Of a stretch of DNA of 64,000 nucleotides, positions 1 to 10,200 are shown piece after piece; within the stretch, counting starts at the first letter, position 1; the number at the start of each line of letters is the position of its first letter. The notes under the pieces were generated by a model. That model searched no databases and was not told where the DNA came from. It worked only from the letters and a program-made list of their open reading frames with translations. The stretch lies in contig NC_091369.1 of the NCBI RefSeq assembly GCF_038502225.1, forward strand, positions 18,859,943 to 18,923,942, given 5' to 3'. Source of the stretch: Cherax quadricarinatus (taxonomy: Eukaryota > Arthropoda > Malacostraca > Decapoda > Parastacidae). The translations under genes and the position numbers were made by a program.

Positions 1-314
1 CATGGAAGTTAAATTGAATTACAAATAAGAAGTGAACTAAAATGAATGATAAACAGCAGTTTTGTTTTCGGAAAAAAAAATGTTGGGTTTGGAAGAAGAC
101 ATCTGGTTTTATTTTTCTCAATTTTATTGACTTTATAATAAATACACATCGGTAGTAATTACCGATGTGTATTTATTTATATCTTTGGTGTCACGCTTTT
201 GGTATCTATCTATATATATATTTTATATAATAATTTGCTAATGGGCCGACTGACCAACCGATCGACCATCCGACCAACCAACTAAACAATTAAGTTAAAA
301 TAGTGTAATTAATA
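1..314. other. AT-rich sequence without a recognised gene
   Basis: No coding potential is visible. The stretch holds an 18-bp perfect hairpin (listed separately) and a short run of CCGACCAAC-like direct repeats around 243-285. It ends in the (TAA)-rich tail of the LINE fragment that follows. It is probably inside the same host gene or just downstream of the exons seen here. Confidence 0.4.
137..177. repeat. Perfect 18-bp inverted repeat (hairpin)
   Basis: Arms at 137-154 and 160-177 are perfectly complementary around a 5-nt loop. The core reads ATACACATCGGTA on the left arm. It could be the remnant of a small palindromic MITE. No flanking target duplication was recognised. Confidence 0.75.
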
Positions 315-1033
315 AAAGGAAGAATTATAATTATTATTATTATAATCAAAAAGAAGGCTAAGCCACAAGGACTATACAGTGCTGCAGGGTAGGGAAGGAA
401 GCGAGGGTATTGGGCGGCAGAAGGGGGCAGGGATGATCAGTAGGTTACAGAAAGCAGTGGCGCAGGGGATAGTGTGGGGGTAGAGGGCAGCAAGAGATTG
501 AGGTAGAAAGGGCTGAAGGTATCATCAGAGTTTGTGAAGTGAGTCAGTTGTTGTCAAAAAGTCAATGAGGGAGTCTGGATGAAAGGTGGGTCCATCAGCG
601 AGAAGGGAAGGTAAAGAAAGAGCAGCAGAGCGAAGACGACGTTGGAGGTATATTCTGCGTGCTCGTTGATAAAGTGGGCAGCCTAATAGAATGTGGCTGA
701 CCGATAATGGGACCTGACAATTCTCACAGAGAGGAACAGGGCGTCTCTCCATGAGATATCCATGAGTAAGACGAGTATGGCCAATGTGAAGACGGGAGAG
801 AGTAGTCTCCCAACCTCGACACTGGTGACAAGAAGACAGCCAGTAACCTATACTCGGTTTAATAGATTGAAGTTTGTTACTGAGCAGAGTGGACCAACTT
901 GTTGCCAACGGGTGTGAAGGTGGGTAGCTATTGCAGCAAAATAGTCCGGAAATGGAACACCTCTATATGAAACTGGTAGGTCATGTACTGCTGACCACGC
1001 AGCAGTGTCTGCCTGTTCATTGCCCTGTTTATT
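315..1033 (-). mobile_element. 5'-truncated I-like LINE, 3' end with RNase H tail
   Basis: The minus strand encodes the end of an RNase H domain (NEQADTA) followed by the C-terminal Cys/His region of an I-clade-like LINE: motifs GHTRLTHGYLM, PLCENC and HILLGCPLYQRAR in an ORF at 525-908. The 3' end reads GATTATAATAATAAT, the same tail as the long copy at 16606-23337. The 5' end is truncated at about 1033, where it joins another LINE, so a short chimeric reading frame (848-1105) exists but is an artefact of nesting. It is a dead copy. Confidence 0.75.
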
Positions 1034-2600
1034 ATTCTGTGTTCTATTTGTTAGGCAGTTATTGATCCATTTATCAACTTTCCCCGTTATTCCTTTATGA
1101 CGCATTTTGTGCTCTATTACACCATGATCGCAATTGCCGAAAGCTTTTATAAAGTCTGTGTATACTACATCTGTATTTTGTTTGTCCTCTATAAGATCCA
1201 GGACCTTCTCATAGTGGTCCAGTAGCTGGGACAGGCAGGAGGGACCTGCTCTAAACCCGTGTTATCCTGGGTTGTGTAACTGATGGGTATCTAGGTGGTT
1301 GGCGATCTTGCTTCTAAGTACCCTTTCAAAGATTTTTATGACATGGGATGCTAGTGCTATTGGTCAGTAGTTTTTTTCAATTGCTTTACTGTCACATTTG
1401 CAGAATGGAGCTATGTCTGTTGTTTTTAGCGAGTGTGGGATGACCCCTGTGACCATGTTCCCTCTCCGTAGAATACTTAAGGCACGTGACAGGGGCATCA
1501 TGCAGTTCTTGATGAACATGGAGTTCCATGAGTCGGGTTGCATGGGCTTGTCATTAATTGCCTTTTGCCTTTGCAAATATTCATTTACATTGTAAACCCT
1601 TCATTTTGATAATGGCTCGCTAAACACTGAGTCGTATTGAGACTATGGTATCTCACTTATTTCTTTGCTGTCATCTGTGTAGGTCCCATCCAGCCTGAGT
1701 TGAGGCCCAATACTGGATGCTGTTTTACCCATAGATTTGGCATATGTGAAGAAATATTCTGGGCTTCTTTCAACTTCCTTTATGGTTTTTAGCTTTTCCT
1801 AAGGTTCTCTTCTCTAGTAAGATTCCTTAAGCTTAAGCTCGATATTTGCTATTTCTCTGACCAGAGCTTCCCTTCGTATTCCACATATATTGGCCCCTCT
1901 TAGCAGGTTTGTGATTCTTCACCTGTATAGGGAGCGTCTCTCTCTTTCTAGTTTACATCTTCTCTTTCTTTTTCTCTTAATGGAATGTGCCTTAAGCATA
2001 CCTCAAGTGCCACAGGTTCGGATCCGTGTTGTTTAGAATATCTTCCCAGTTTGTTTAATTTAGGACATGGTTGACCTGTTCCCATTGTATATTTTTGTTA
2101 TTGAAGTTAAATTTTGTTAAGGCACCCTCATAAGGGATCACATTTTGCTGGTCATGAGCCCTTATGTTGTGATCTGAGTGTATTGTCTTTGCTACGGTTA
2201 TATTAAGATCATTGTTGTTAGTTGCGATGAGGTATGGCCTCTTTTATAGTCTTGTAGGCTCTATTATTTGCAGGTTTAAGGTGGATTTTTTGCAGAGATT
2301 TAATAGATTGTGTCTGTGAATTTTCGTCTGAGCTGCCTCTTGGGGGGATCTCTGCTAAAACATTATTTGCTACACTCCTCTATTTTAAGTGTTTCAAGTT
2401 GATCAAAAACCGAATATTCCTGCTACTTTAAGATCAATTTCTAGATATTTCTGATCCTGAAACCTTGTCTATATCTTGGGTGAGTTTCAAGAAATTTTCT
2501 TCTCCCAGAGTCTGGCCTTGAGTTGGAAAAATCATCTCTGTTTCAGAAGTAGGTCTCCCATTCTGTTAAATGATACCAGGAAATAGCTAATAAAACTATA
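1034..2600 (-). mobile_element. Degenerate LINE fragment (same family as 40859-43185)
   Basis: Minus-strand translation gives, in pieces with stops and frameshifts, a segment upstream of RT (EGALTKFNFNNKNIQW), the RT N-terminal region (PDSWNSMFIKNC) and RT text around YTDFIKAF and KGITGKVDKW. All match the plus-strand copy at 40859-43185. This copy reaches further 5', into what looks like the end of the endonuclease (about 2150-2600). The left border with the I-like fragment near 1034 is clear; the upper border is approximate. Non-functional. Confidence 0.7.
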
Positions 2601-3174
2601 AACCCATCCTACAAAGCATCTGAAAATCGCTATTTTAAACCATTCACATAGAGGTTTTTTTCCACATCATGCACTGCGTTGGATAGTGTTGTTTTAATAC
2701 TGCACAGACCCATTCTCTCATATCTAAGTCAAAATTAGTCACTCAGTTTATTTAAGTGAACTGAGTTCATGACGCAGAACTACGTGAGGGATCCTGACCT
2801 CAGTGACGAAGTTCTATTTGACGTCCAATGAAAGGTATAAAATTTATATAGAATGGTTTAGTAGGGTTATTTAAGCTTAATTAAACCAAGTGCAGCTTTA
2901 AGAATAAATGAGAGAAATATGTAAGTGAGATGGGTTGGTTTTCAAGACCCAACATGTAAAGACCAGATGACCAGCTACAGTGTTCCCCTGTTCTTATGTT
3001 CTGACTAATTTTGTTCTTCTGATAGTATGTTAATATAATTTTGGGTAGCTTATGCAATTAGGAGGAAGGGATGGGTAGGAGGTAATACTTTGGGGGTTTA
3101 TTTAGTAAAAACCCTGACTTATAACTAAAAATTACACAAAACTAAACATGACACTTACCTAAAAATAAACTTAC
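2601..3174. other. Intronic sequence downstream of exon 3
   Basis: No gene is seen. Around 2955-3003 there is a degenerate match to the decapod CR1 3' terminus (GACCAG...CTACAGTGTTCCCCTGTTCTTATGTTCT), suggesting an old CR1 tail on the plus strand. The rest is AT-rich. It follows the exon 3 splice donor of the host dehydrogenase, so it is the start of intron 3. Confidence 0.45.
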
Positions 3175-3285
3175 CTAAAATTCCAATCTCTTTTCCTTCA
3201 AGATGTTTCCTAATGTTATCATAAATGGGTCGACCATCAGTAAAATCTGCTCGTACGATATCAGTTTCAACTTCATACTGACCAC
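3175..3285 (-). CDS. Host dehydrogenase exon 3
   Basis: This 111-bp exon is bounded by TGTGCTGCAG upstream and G|GTAAGT downstream on the minus strand. Its frame completes the codon opened by exon 2 (C|GT, Arg112), then encodes 36 residues including [11 protein letters not shown] and EGKEIGIL, ending with the first base of a Val codon. In HSD17B12 and HSDL1 the equivalent segment is followed by NNVG, so the next exon should begin with TG-AAC-AAC-like sequence; it is not in this window. The segment covers strands beta-3 to beta-4 of the Rossmann fold, including the Asp of ADF that contacts the adenine in SDR enzymes. Confidence 0.9.
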   Translation of the reverse strand: MVSMKLKLISYEQILLMVDPFMITLGNILKEKRLEF

Positions 3286-3667
3286 CTGCAGCACAACAGT
3301 GAGAATGTTCAACATGGTGTCTTAACATTAGTAAGAATAATCATTGTTATGTAATAATCATAAGAATAATCATTTTAATATAAATTTCAGTATTTCATAG
3401 GATTAATAAAGTGGGGAAGTAGTAGTCGAATGATTATAACTATAATAATAAGTTTTAAAGAGGTGGACTGGTAAGCCAGCGGAAGGCCTCTGTCAGTTGA
3501 CCAAAAGCTCCAATGGCTGGTCATCATCTGACTAAGATCAGTGTCAGGAAACACTTGTCCTGTTTCCCGACAAACCTCGCCTAACCTAAGTAGTAGACCA
3601 GTGTGGTGCGGTGTCCAAGAAATTGTAGGTAGGTAAACTCAACTCTCAATATAACGGAACAGAATAA
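3286..3667. other. Intron 2 sequence near exon 3
   Basis: No gene is recognised. The splice acceptor of exon 3 lies at 3286-3291. Plus-strand sequence between 3455 and 3600 (with CAGGAAACACTTGTCC and CTCGCCTAACCTAA) resembles dispersed repeat sequence but was not assigned to a family. Confidence 0.4.
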
Positions 3668-3725
3668 GGGAGAGTGAGTGGCCAGCAGTGGCCAGCAGTG
3701 GCCAACAGTGGCCACTCACTCTCCC
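3668..3725. repeat. 17-bp perfect inverted repeat with repetitive loop
   Basis: Arms at 3668-3684 (GGGAGAGTGAGTGGCCA) and 3709-3725 are perfectly complementary. The 24-nt loop consists of CAGTGGC-type repeats that continue the arm's last bases, so one strand reads as four GTGGCC units. It may have formed by slippage and inversion. Confidence 0.8.
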
Positions 3726-3818
3726 GTATAAAACCAACAGACTTTTTCTCCTTAGTTTCCGATATGATTTGCATAACAGATTTTGTTCTATGTATCTGAA
3801 GCTCATTATACAGAGGCT

Positions 3819-3853
3819 CCCGGGGTCAACGCCCCCAGGGCGTTGACCCCGGG
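3819..3853. repeat. 16-bp perfect GC-rich hairpin
   Basis: Arms 3819-3834 (CCCGGGGTCAACGCCC) and 3838-3853 are perfectly complementary around a 3-nt loop. The core GGGGTCAACGCCCC is the same motif that forms the 3'-terminal hairpin of the LINE family at 43130-43165, 24600-24632 and 45195-45220. This is probably a tiny remnant or inverted duplication of that LINE tail next to the Penelope-like element. Confidence 0.75.
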
Positions 3854-3870
3854 CACAATACCACGACTAG

Positions 3871-4925
3871 AACAATACACAAATAGCCCGCACATGGAAG
3901 AGAGGAGCTTACGGCGACGTTTCGGTCCGACTTGGACCATTTACAAAGTCACACTAACAAAAAGGAGAGAAGGAGGGAGTATACGTAGGCCCGCCTTGGC
4001 TACCCTTCCCATTTCATAGACTCTGCCTTCTCACAACTTTCTTCTCTCCCAAACTCTCTACTCCTGGGAACTCTCCTGTCCTCTGCCTTCCCTACATTTC
4101 CGGTCCTTCTAATCTCAACAACTCTCTCCGTTCCTTAGACATCAAACTTATTTTCACCAGACTAACACTCTTCACACCACTCTAGTTCATACCTCTCCTC
4201 CCTCTATAGATGTTCCTGGTGTCTACTGTATTTCTTGTTCCTCCTGTCCTCTTCAGTACTTTGGAGAAACTGGCCGATCTCTTTCTGGCAGACTTAGGGA
4301 GCACAAAAGTAGTGTTAGGCTTGCCAACACCAACAATGCACTTTTCTGTCATGTCAGAGATCACAGTCATCCTATAGAATGGTCTTCCGCTAAAACTGTC
4401 TACTCTCCTTCTAACTTTCACAGTCGCCGTCTGGTTGAATCCTCCCTAATACACAACTTTCCTTGTATGAATCTTAGTCATGGCTTCGTCTCTGTACATG
4501 CCTTCCTCTCCCACTACATTGTAAAATGCTCCAAACTTCAGAACATCCGTGATTTAACATGATTCTTTTCTTATTTCCCCTTCTCCCTCTTCCCCTTTCC
4601 TCTTTCCTCTTTCTCCTTTGGGTTTTCTTTCTTCAGCCTTGGGAATTTGTTCTTTATTATTATTTCCCCCCATCAGTGTTCTTGCTCTTACCCTCTGTGG
4701 GCACCTAGCTCCCTTGTGGGCACCTAGTTCCCTTGCAGTGCTCCTCTTCCTTAATATTTCACTGACTCCACTACCGCTACCTCCACCACTACCTCTCTTG
4801 CTTCCGTCAATGTCTGCTGGCCTATATATACTCTCTCTTCTCTCCTTTTTGTTAGTGTGACTTTCTAAAAGTCGGACCGAAACGTCATCGTAAGCTCCTC
4901 TCTTCTATGTGCGGGTTATTTGTGT
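3871..4925 (+). mobile_element. 5'-truncated Penelope-like element with inverted terminal repeats
   Basis: The left end (about 3873-3965) and right end (about 4846-4922) are inverted copies of one sequence containing CGTTTCGGTCCGACTT and GTCACACTAACAAAAAG, with a small indel between them. Penelope-like elements typically carry such LTR-like repeats in direct or inverted arrangement. Between them the plus strand encodes a GIY-YIG endonuclease C-terminus. Only the last part of the ORF remains; the RT core is absent. It lies in intron 2 of the host gene, antisense to it. Confidence 0.75.
4167..4562 (+). pseudogene. GIY-YIG endonuclease C-terminus of a Penelope-like ORF
   Basis: An open frame without its own start runs to a TGA at 4560-4562. 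It reads SLVHTSPP-like linker, then DVPGVYCISCSSCP, then YFGETGRSLSGRLREH, then a His/Glu-containing tail (HSRRLVESSLIHN). GVY...YFGETGR...R...E is the GIY-YIG nuclease signature, and the Cys residues after GVY match the zinc-binding knuckle of Penelope-like endonucleases. Upstream, an LNNSLRSLDIKLIFT stretch is in another frame, so a frameshift lies near 4160. Truncated and non-functional. Confidence 0.8.
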
Positions 4926-5480
4926 AATTGATCTTATCTGAACCAATATGATACAATCTCTCAAAGCAGAGATAACAACAGATAACACCACCACTGACCA
5001 CTACCCAATCTTTCTTATTACCATTAACGTAAATTACCACAAGACACTAATATGATATCATTTCGTCTCCATGATGAGACATCAGTAAAAAACCTTATTT
5101 CAACATTAATATATATTAACTAGCACAGAGAATTTGCTGACAGTCGTGAAATTGACGAATGCATCAGAATTTTCTTCAAAAAAATCTACAATGACACTGT
5201 CCAATTAAAACTAAACATCACAACATAGAGACTTACAAATAGCATCTTCAGATCCATTGATGAAAAACATCAATATAAAAAACAGCTCAACCTGGGCTTA
5301 ATAACTAAGGATCAGACCAAACAATATACATCACTACTAGCCAATTTAATAAGGAAATCTAAACAGATTTATTATACAAGTAGATTTAATGAAACAAAAG
5401 CGGAAATGAAAAAGACCTGGAAAATCATCGAAATCCTGGGCTGCCTAAAACCTTCAAAACTAGAGATTTAGACTTAATTA
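4926..5480 (+). mobile_element. LINE fragment, region between endonuclease and RT
   Basis: Plus-strand pieces in several frames (DHYPIFLIT; REIDECIRIFFKK; EKHQYKKQLNLGLITKDQTK; ANLIRKSKQIYYTSRFNE; KKTWKIIEILG) align with the same region of the minus-strand LINE at 35045-38300 (DHYPTFLIT; DIDECINNFLKK; KHLYEKQYRMGHITRDQTK; KNTWKTLSEILG). Numerous stops show it is old. Endonuclease and RT cores are missing. Confidence 0.7.
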
Positions 5481-5709
5481 ACCCAGATGAATCTCACATC
5501 CAGACTTCTTCTCCAGATTTCTTCTCTTTTATATAATCAAAACTAGCAAAACTAGGTAGCAAAATCCCAACTTCATATACTTAGACGAGTGACTATCGTA
5601 CATGAAATGTCCCAAATTCACTATATCTGGCTCCTACTAATTCTACTGAAGTCACACTCATAAAATAGTCACTGAAAAAGAAGACAGAAAGCCTCACTAA
5701 TTTGTATAA
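5481..5709. other. AT-rich spacer, no feature recognised
   Basis: This continues the degenerate LINE or is unrelated intron sequence. No reading frame of note is seen. Confidence 0.3.
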
Positions 5710-6461
5710 TCAGTGTATCGATTGAATTTAAATTGAATCATGGCTGAATCTGATCAAGTAAATGTAACTGATAATTCCATGGGGAATTAGAACAATGAAA
5801 TCTTCATTGAATTCTAGGAAAGGTTAAGTCGCCAGGGTAAATAATAAGTGGCTGGACTTAATGATTCAGGAAACTGTGAACGCTGATGAATTAAAATTGT
5901 ATTTAGATGCTTTGGTAAGTAGATATGAGTCATATAAATTGCATTACCAAAATTGTGAGTGAGATCTTCTGGAGAATTGTGCAGATGATAATGCAAGGGA
6001 ATTATTATATAATCAATATTATGTATGGGAAGAAAACAATTAAAGAGTGTAAACAATGGAGTTAACCTACCTAGTAGTGTAAATAAGATGTGTCTACCAA
6101 AACTCCCAGACTTATGTTCACCTGTATTTAATCCAGGAGAGTTGGGAGGAATTTTGGTATATATTTAAAGTAGCTGTGCATAATAGAAATTAACTGGTTT
6201 GTGTTATTAAATTATTCTGCCTCAAAGGACAGGTAAGAATCATCTACATTTGGAAAGGCTTATACAAGCCTTTCCAAATGTAGATGACTCTTACAAGGAA
6301 GAAGTTGACTTGTTGAAGGTCACTTATGGTAATTTAGAACAAAGTAGGTTGGACTTGGTAACCATTGTAGTTAACTTAAAAACTATAGCTCACAATTACA
6401 GACGTTCACAGCAATTTAGAGTTAAACTAGAGAGCTCTCTTAATAAATATGATCTGGATAG
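5710..6461 (+). pseudogene. Degenerate BEL/Pao-like gag, left part
   Basis: The plus strand encodes in broken frames an N-terminal helical stretch (ELKLYLDALVSRYESY), then KLPKLPDLCSPVFNPGEFGEFW, then FPNVDDSYKEEVDLLKVTYGN. This matches the layout of the DUF1759-type gag of BEL/Pao retrotransposons: PKLELPKFxGDPxxW, a GxALxxI helix and LLKxxYG. The frame is cut by the LTR element at 6467-12547 and continues after it at 12548. A hairpin interrupts it at 6233-6294. The assignment is by motif layout only. Confidence 0.55.
6233..6294. repeat. 29-bp near-perfect hairpin inside gag remnant
   Basis: Arms 6233-6261 and 6266-6294 pair over 29 bp with one A/C mismatch (6239/6288) around the loop ATAC. 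The inner 22 bp are perfect (left arm begins TCATCTACATTTGG). One arm is the authentic gag sequence, so this looks like a local inverted duplication, as made by fold-back synthesis or template switching. Confidence 0.85.
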
Positions 6462-6466
6462 ATCAC
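6462..6466. repeat. 5-bp target-site duplication, left copy
   Basis: ATCAC here is repeated at 12548-12552 directly after the 3' LTR. Removing the element and one copy restores the reading of the gag remnant (YDLDRSHWLMSVIANN). Confidence 0.85.
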
Positions 6467-6890
6467 TGTGGCATGCAAAGAGTACGTAACCTTTATTCGG
6501 CGCATGGACACACCCTCATTTACAGGCTATCTCCCCCAACCAGCGAACCAGGTTGCTAAGAGTTGATGATGGGGCCCCATCGTTCAACTAGTGACCAGGT
6601 TCTAGCCAATAAGAAGGTGGGATTGACAATCGCAGAGGTTATGTGGATACCGCTCTCCTGTCTGCCCTGGTCATTCCCACTCTAGAGCTGGTTGAAGCAC
6701 GGTCTGCTATCTTGTGGCTTCTATTTCTGCCTTGCTTACCGTGGAGTGCACTATATTTATCACTGTACATAGTGTACATATTGCTGTTATAATTGGTGAA
6801 GGATAATATAAGTCTAAACTTTTTCTACTGTGTTTATTTGCTCCCATTACACCTGGGATAACAGGCCATTTGAAATCCTAGGTTGTAATA
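6467..6890 (+). repeat. 5' LTR (424 bp)
   Basis: It begins TGTGGCATGCAAAG and ends GGTTGTAATA, and matches 12124-12547 base for base by eye. The TG start is canonical; the end is TA rather than CA. TATATTTATCACTG near 6749 and AATATAAG near 6806 are possible promoter elements. A related but diverged solo LTR is at 23882-24321. Confidence 0.92.
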
Positions 6891-6908
6891 TGGGGGCCTG
6901 TCCGGGAG
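6891..6908 (+). promoter_or_regulatory. Primer binding site, tRNA-Pro-like
   Basis: TGGGGGCCTGTCCGGGAG starts at the first base after the 5' LTR. It matches the classic retroviral tRNA-Pro primer site (which begins TGGGGGCTCGTCC) at 15 of 18 positions, from memory. This is where a host tRNA would prime minus-strand DNA synthesis. Confidence 0.7.
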
Positions 6909-7208
6909 CTGGACTTAGAGAAACGGTTGAGCTTAGGGTGAAGCTTGTAGCAGGAACATTGTGTAGCTTGCTGTTTCGCTTCGCTTTAAAAATTTTGCGT
7001 GTGTTGCTTATGATCAGCCTTGCTATTGTGTGATCGTTCAACAGCTCGCTACTAGCTTGTTCAGTGTGCTCGCTTCGCTACGGTCAATCTTGTGTGCAGT
7101 CGGCTTTGCTTGTATGCGTATTCTGCAATCGTACTGTGCATAGCTAAGCGTGTTCTGCAAATTAACGTGTTACGTTGGGGTATTCGTACTGTGCATAGCG
7201 AATAACTT

Positions 7209-10200
7209 ATGCCACCTAGACGAGTCAGACGCCTGGTGTCGGCATATACTTTGCATAACCTACCTAAATTGTCCCTACAGCGTTGTTGGCAAATTGCTCG
7301 TTCCATTGGCATTCCCTATAAACGCACTCTCACAGCTGCGCAACTGCGTTCACTTATTGCTGACATACTTATTGAAGAAGAGATGGCACATCAAACTCCT
7401 CCCTTTACGGGAGCTAGGGAAAAAACTACTATGTTCTCGCAGGAGGAAGATGATACACCTACGGAGCAAAATGGTCAGTTTAGTGCAGCTGGGTTGTCTC
7501 AGGGTGAATCAGCGTCGTTGGCACTTGAGCTGGCAAAAATCAATCTTGAGCAAACTAGGGAACAGAGAGCATTCGCAAGGGAAGAATTTGATAGGGAAAG
7601 AGAAAGGAGGCAGTTTTCGCATTCTGTAAACGATTTCAGTTTACAAAAAGCAGTACAGCTTGTTCCCCGCTTCAATGAGGCCGAACCAGAGCAATTTTTC
7701 GAAAGCTTCGAAAATCAGGCTCGAGCCTTGAGGTGGCCGGAACAGCACTGGGCAGCGTTGGTTCATACAGCATTATTGGGTAAGGCACAGGAATTTACGT
7801 CGGTATTAACTGACGCTGAATTCTCTGATTATCAAGTAGTGAAGACCACAGTGTTGGGAGCATATACATGTATCCCAGCTAAATATCGTAAGACCTTCAA
7901 ATTGAACAGGCGGCAGCTTGGTCAATCCCTGGTGGACTTTGTGAGACAGCAAACCAAAGCTTTTACCAGCTGGTATAAAGCGAGTGGTGTCTCTAACTTT
8001 GAGGAGCTGGTGCAGCTTATTCTGATTGATAACCTGCTGGAGTCTGTGGGACCAGAGGTTCGTGTCTTTCTGCAGGATCGTGACTTAACCACTGCATTGG
8101 AGGCGGCCAGGTTGGCTGATACCTTCGAAACGAACCGCTCCTTGTCCGAGCGGTCCTGTCTCTCTTTTCAACAGTCTGGCGTGAGCAGAGATCGACAACA
8201 TTGGAGAATGAAGTGCCAGCAGGAGGGAGAGCGTCTACGTCATCCAAATAAGTCACCTGGTGAGCCACGCTTCTCAACATATGGTCCCCCTGCGGAGAGG
8301 CAAACTACTTATGGAGCATCTCGACAACAATATCCAGAGAGGCACCAGCCAGAACGACACCACTTGCAACGTCATCAGGGAGTAAAGGGCAAGCCTGTCG
8401 TCTGCTTCAGATGCAATAAAGTAGGTCACATCAGTTCCAACTGCCCTCAAAAACCTCAACCCATCGGGAAAATCTCTAATATCCCTAGTAACATGTCCCC
8501 TAGAGAAGTAGAAAAAGGTATGGCCCCTTATTATTGCGAAAGTCTTATTTCCCTTCAGGAAAACTCAGAACCAACTAAAGTAAATACCTTTAGAGATACT
8601 GGAGCATATTGCTCACTTGTCAGAGAAGGAATATTACCCCTTTCAGAGAATACTTCCTTGAATTCCTCAGTTTTATTGGAAGCTTACGGAGGAGCTATAT
8701 ATTCAGTTCCTTTGCATAAAATTTATGTACAGTGCAAATATTACACTGGGTACTTGACTGTAGGTATCTCAAAAGGATTTCCCATGAAAAATGCCATGTT
8801 ATTACTGGGTAATAACATTACTACTGTTACTTCGTGTCCTGAACCTATAATGATTAATGCTTCTCCAGTGTTGGCCATAACTCGGGCAACATCCCAAGGG
8901 TTGTCTGGGGAGAATGTTGACCTATCCTTGGACGACTCCGATCTCGGAATAGCCACGTTGTTTTATGAGACACACCGGCCGGAGTCTCGTAAATCAAGTG
9001 AACAGACCCCGATCAAGCCTTCCTATTCCCAGGTTGCAGGATTCCCAGATGTCTCTGTTTCCATGCCCGAGGGACTGTCCTTCCGGGAGGAACAACGAAA
9101 GGACCCTTCTTTAAAATTCGCTTTTGAGGCAGCCATGGGTAAATCCTCTTTGGGTCATCCAGTCAAGTATGAAGTTAAAAATGATTATTTGGTATGCACT
9201 GAGACTGGTAAGGAGATAGAGGGCCGGCAATTATACGACAGGTTAGTGGTTCCAACCAAGTATAGACCTCAGATATTAAATATAGCTCATAATACGTCAT
9301 TAGGAGGTCACTTAGGAATTACAAAAACCTTGTATAGAATCACAAAAGAATTTTATTGGCCAAAATTAAAGAAAGATGTGAAGAATCATATTAGGTGTTG
9401 CCGAGAATGTCAGCAAGTTGGGAAACCTGGACATTCCATTAAACCTGCACCTCTCCAACCCATACCTGCTGATGGAGAACCTTTTGCAGATTTAATTATA
9501 GATTGTGTAGGTCCACTACCTAAGTCAAAGTCTGGAAATCAGTATTTATTTACAATTATGGATAAAGTAACCAGATATCCTGAAGCGATCCCAATGCGTA
9601 GTATCAATACTAAAGCTATTCTCAAAGCTTTAACAAAATTCATTTCTTGTTTTGGCATTCCTAAAACTATACAAAGTGATCAAGGTACTAACTTCACTGC
9701 CAAAGCATTTAGGGAAGTATTAACTAGGTTAGGGATAATTCACAACTTATCCACTGCCTATCACCCTCAGTCCCAAGGCGCCTTGGAAAGATTCCACCAA
9801 ACATTAAAAACAATGATGAGAAGTTTTTGCATGCACTTTCCGACAGATTGGGATGAATCTCTACCTTTGTTGCTGTTCTCAGTACGGGAGACGGTGCAAG
9901 AGTCTACAGGGTATAGTCCGTTTGAGCTGATCTTTGGGCACAATGTACGAGGTCCTCTTCGGGTGCTCAAAGAAGGATGGATGGGAGAAGACGTAAGCTC
10001 AGCACTCTACAACCCGTCTTCAAGGTTGCAGGTGGCACGTGAGTTGGCCACGGCTAACCTAAAGACAGCTCAAAGTAAGATGAAACAGAGGTATGACAAA
10101 AGTGCACAATTCCGCTCCTTCCATCCAGGAGACAAGGTGTTGGTGCAGGAACCTATACCTGGCCACACCTTGAAAGCTAGATTTACGGGACCTATGCAGA

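Noticed and set aside
848..1105. An 85-aa ORF joining RT-like and RNase H-like text
   Set aside because: It is a chance fusion across the border between two nested LINE fragments, not a gene.
7150..7629. 159-aa plus-strand ORF overlapping the start of the LTR element polyprotein
   Set aside because: Out of frame with the 1532-aa ORF, no domain, and explained by overlap with it.
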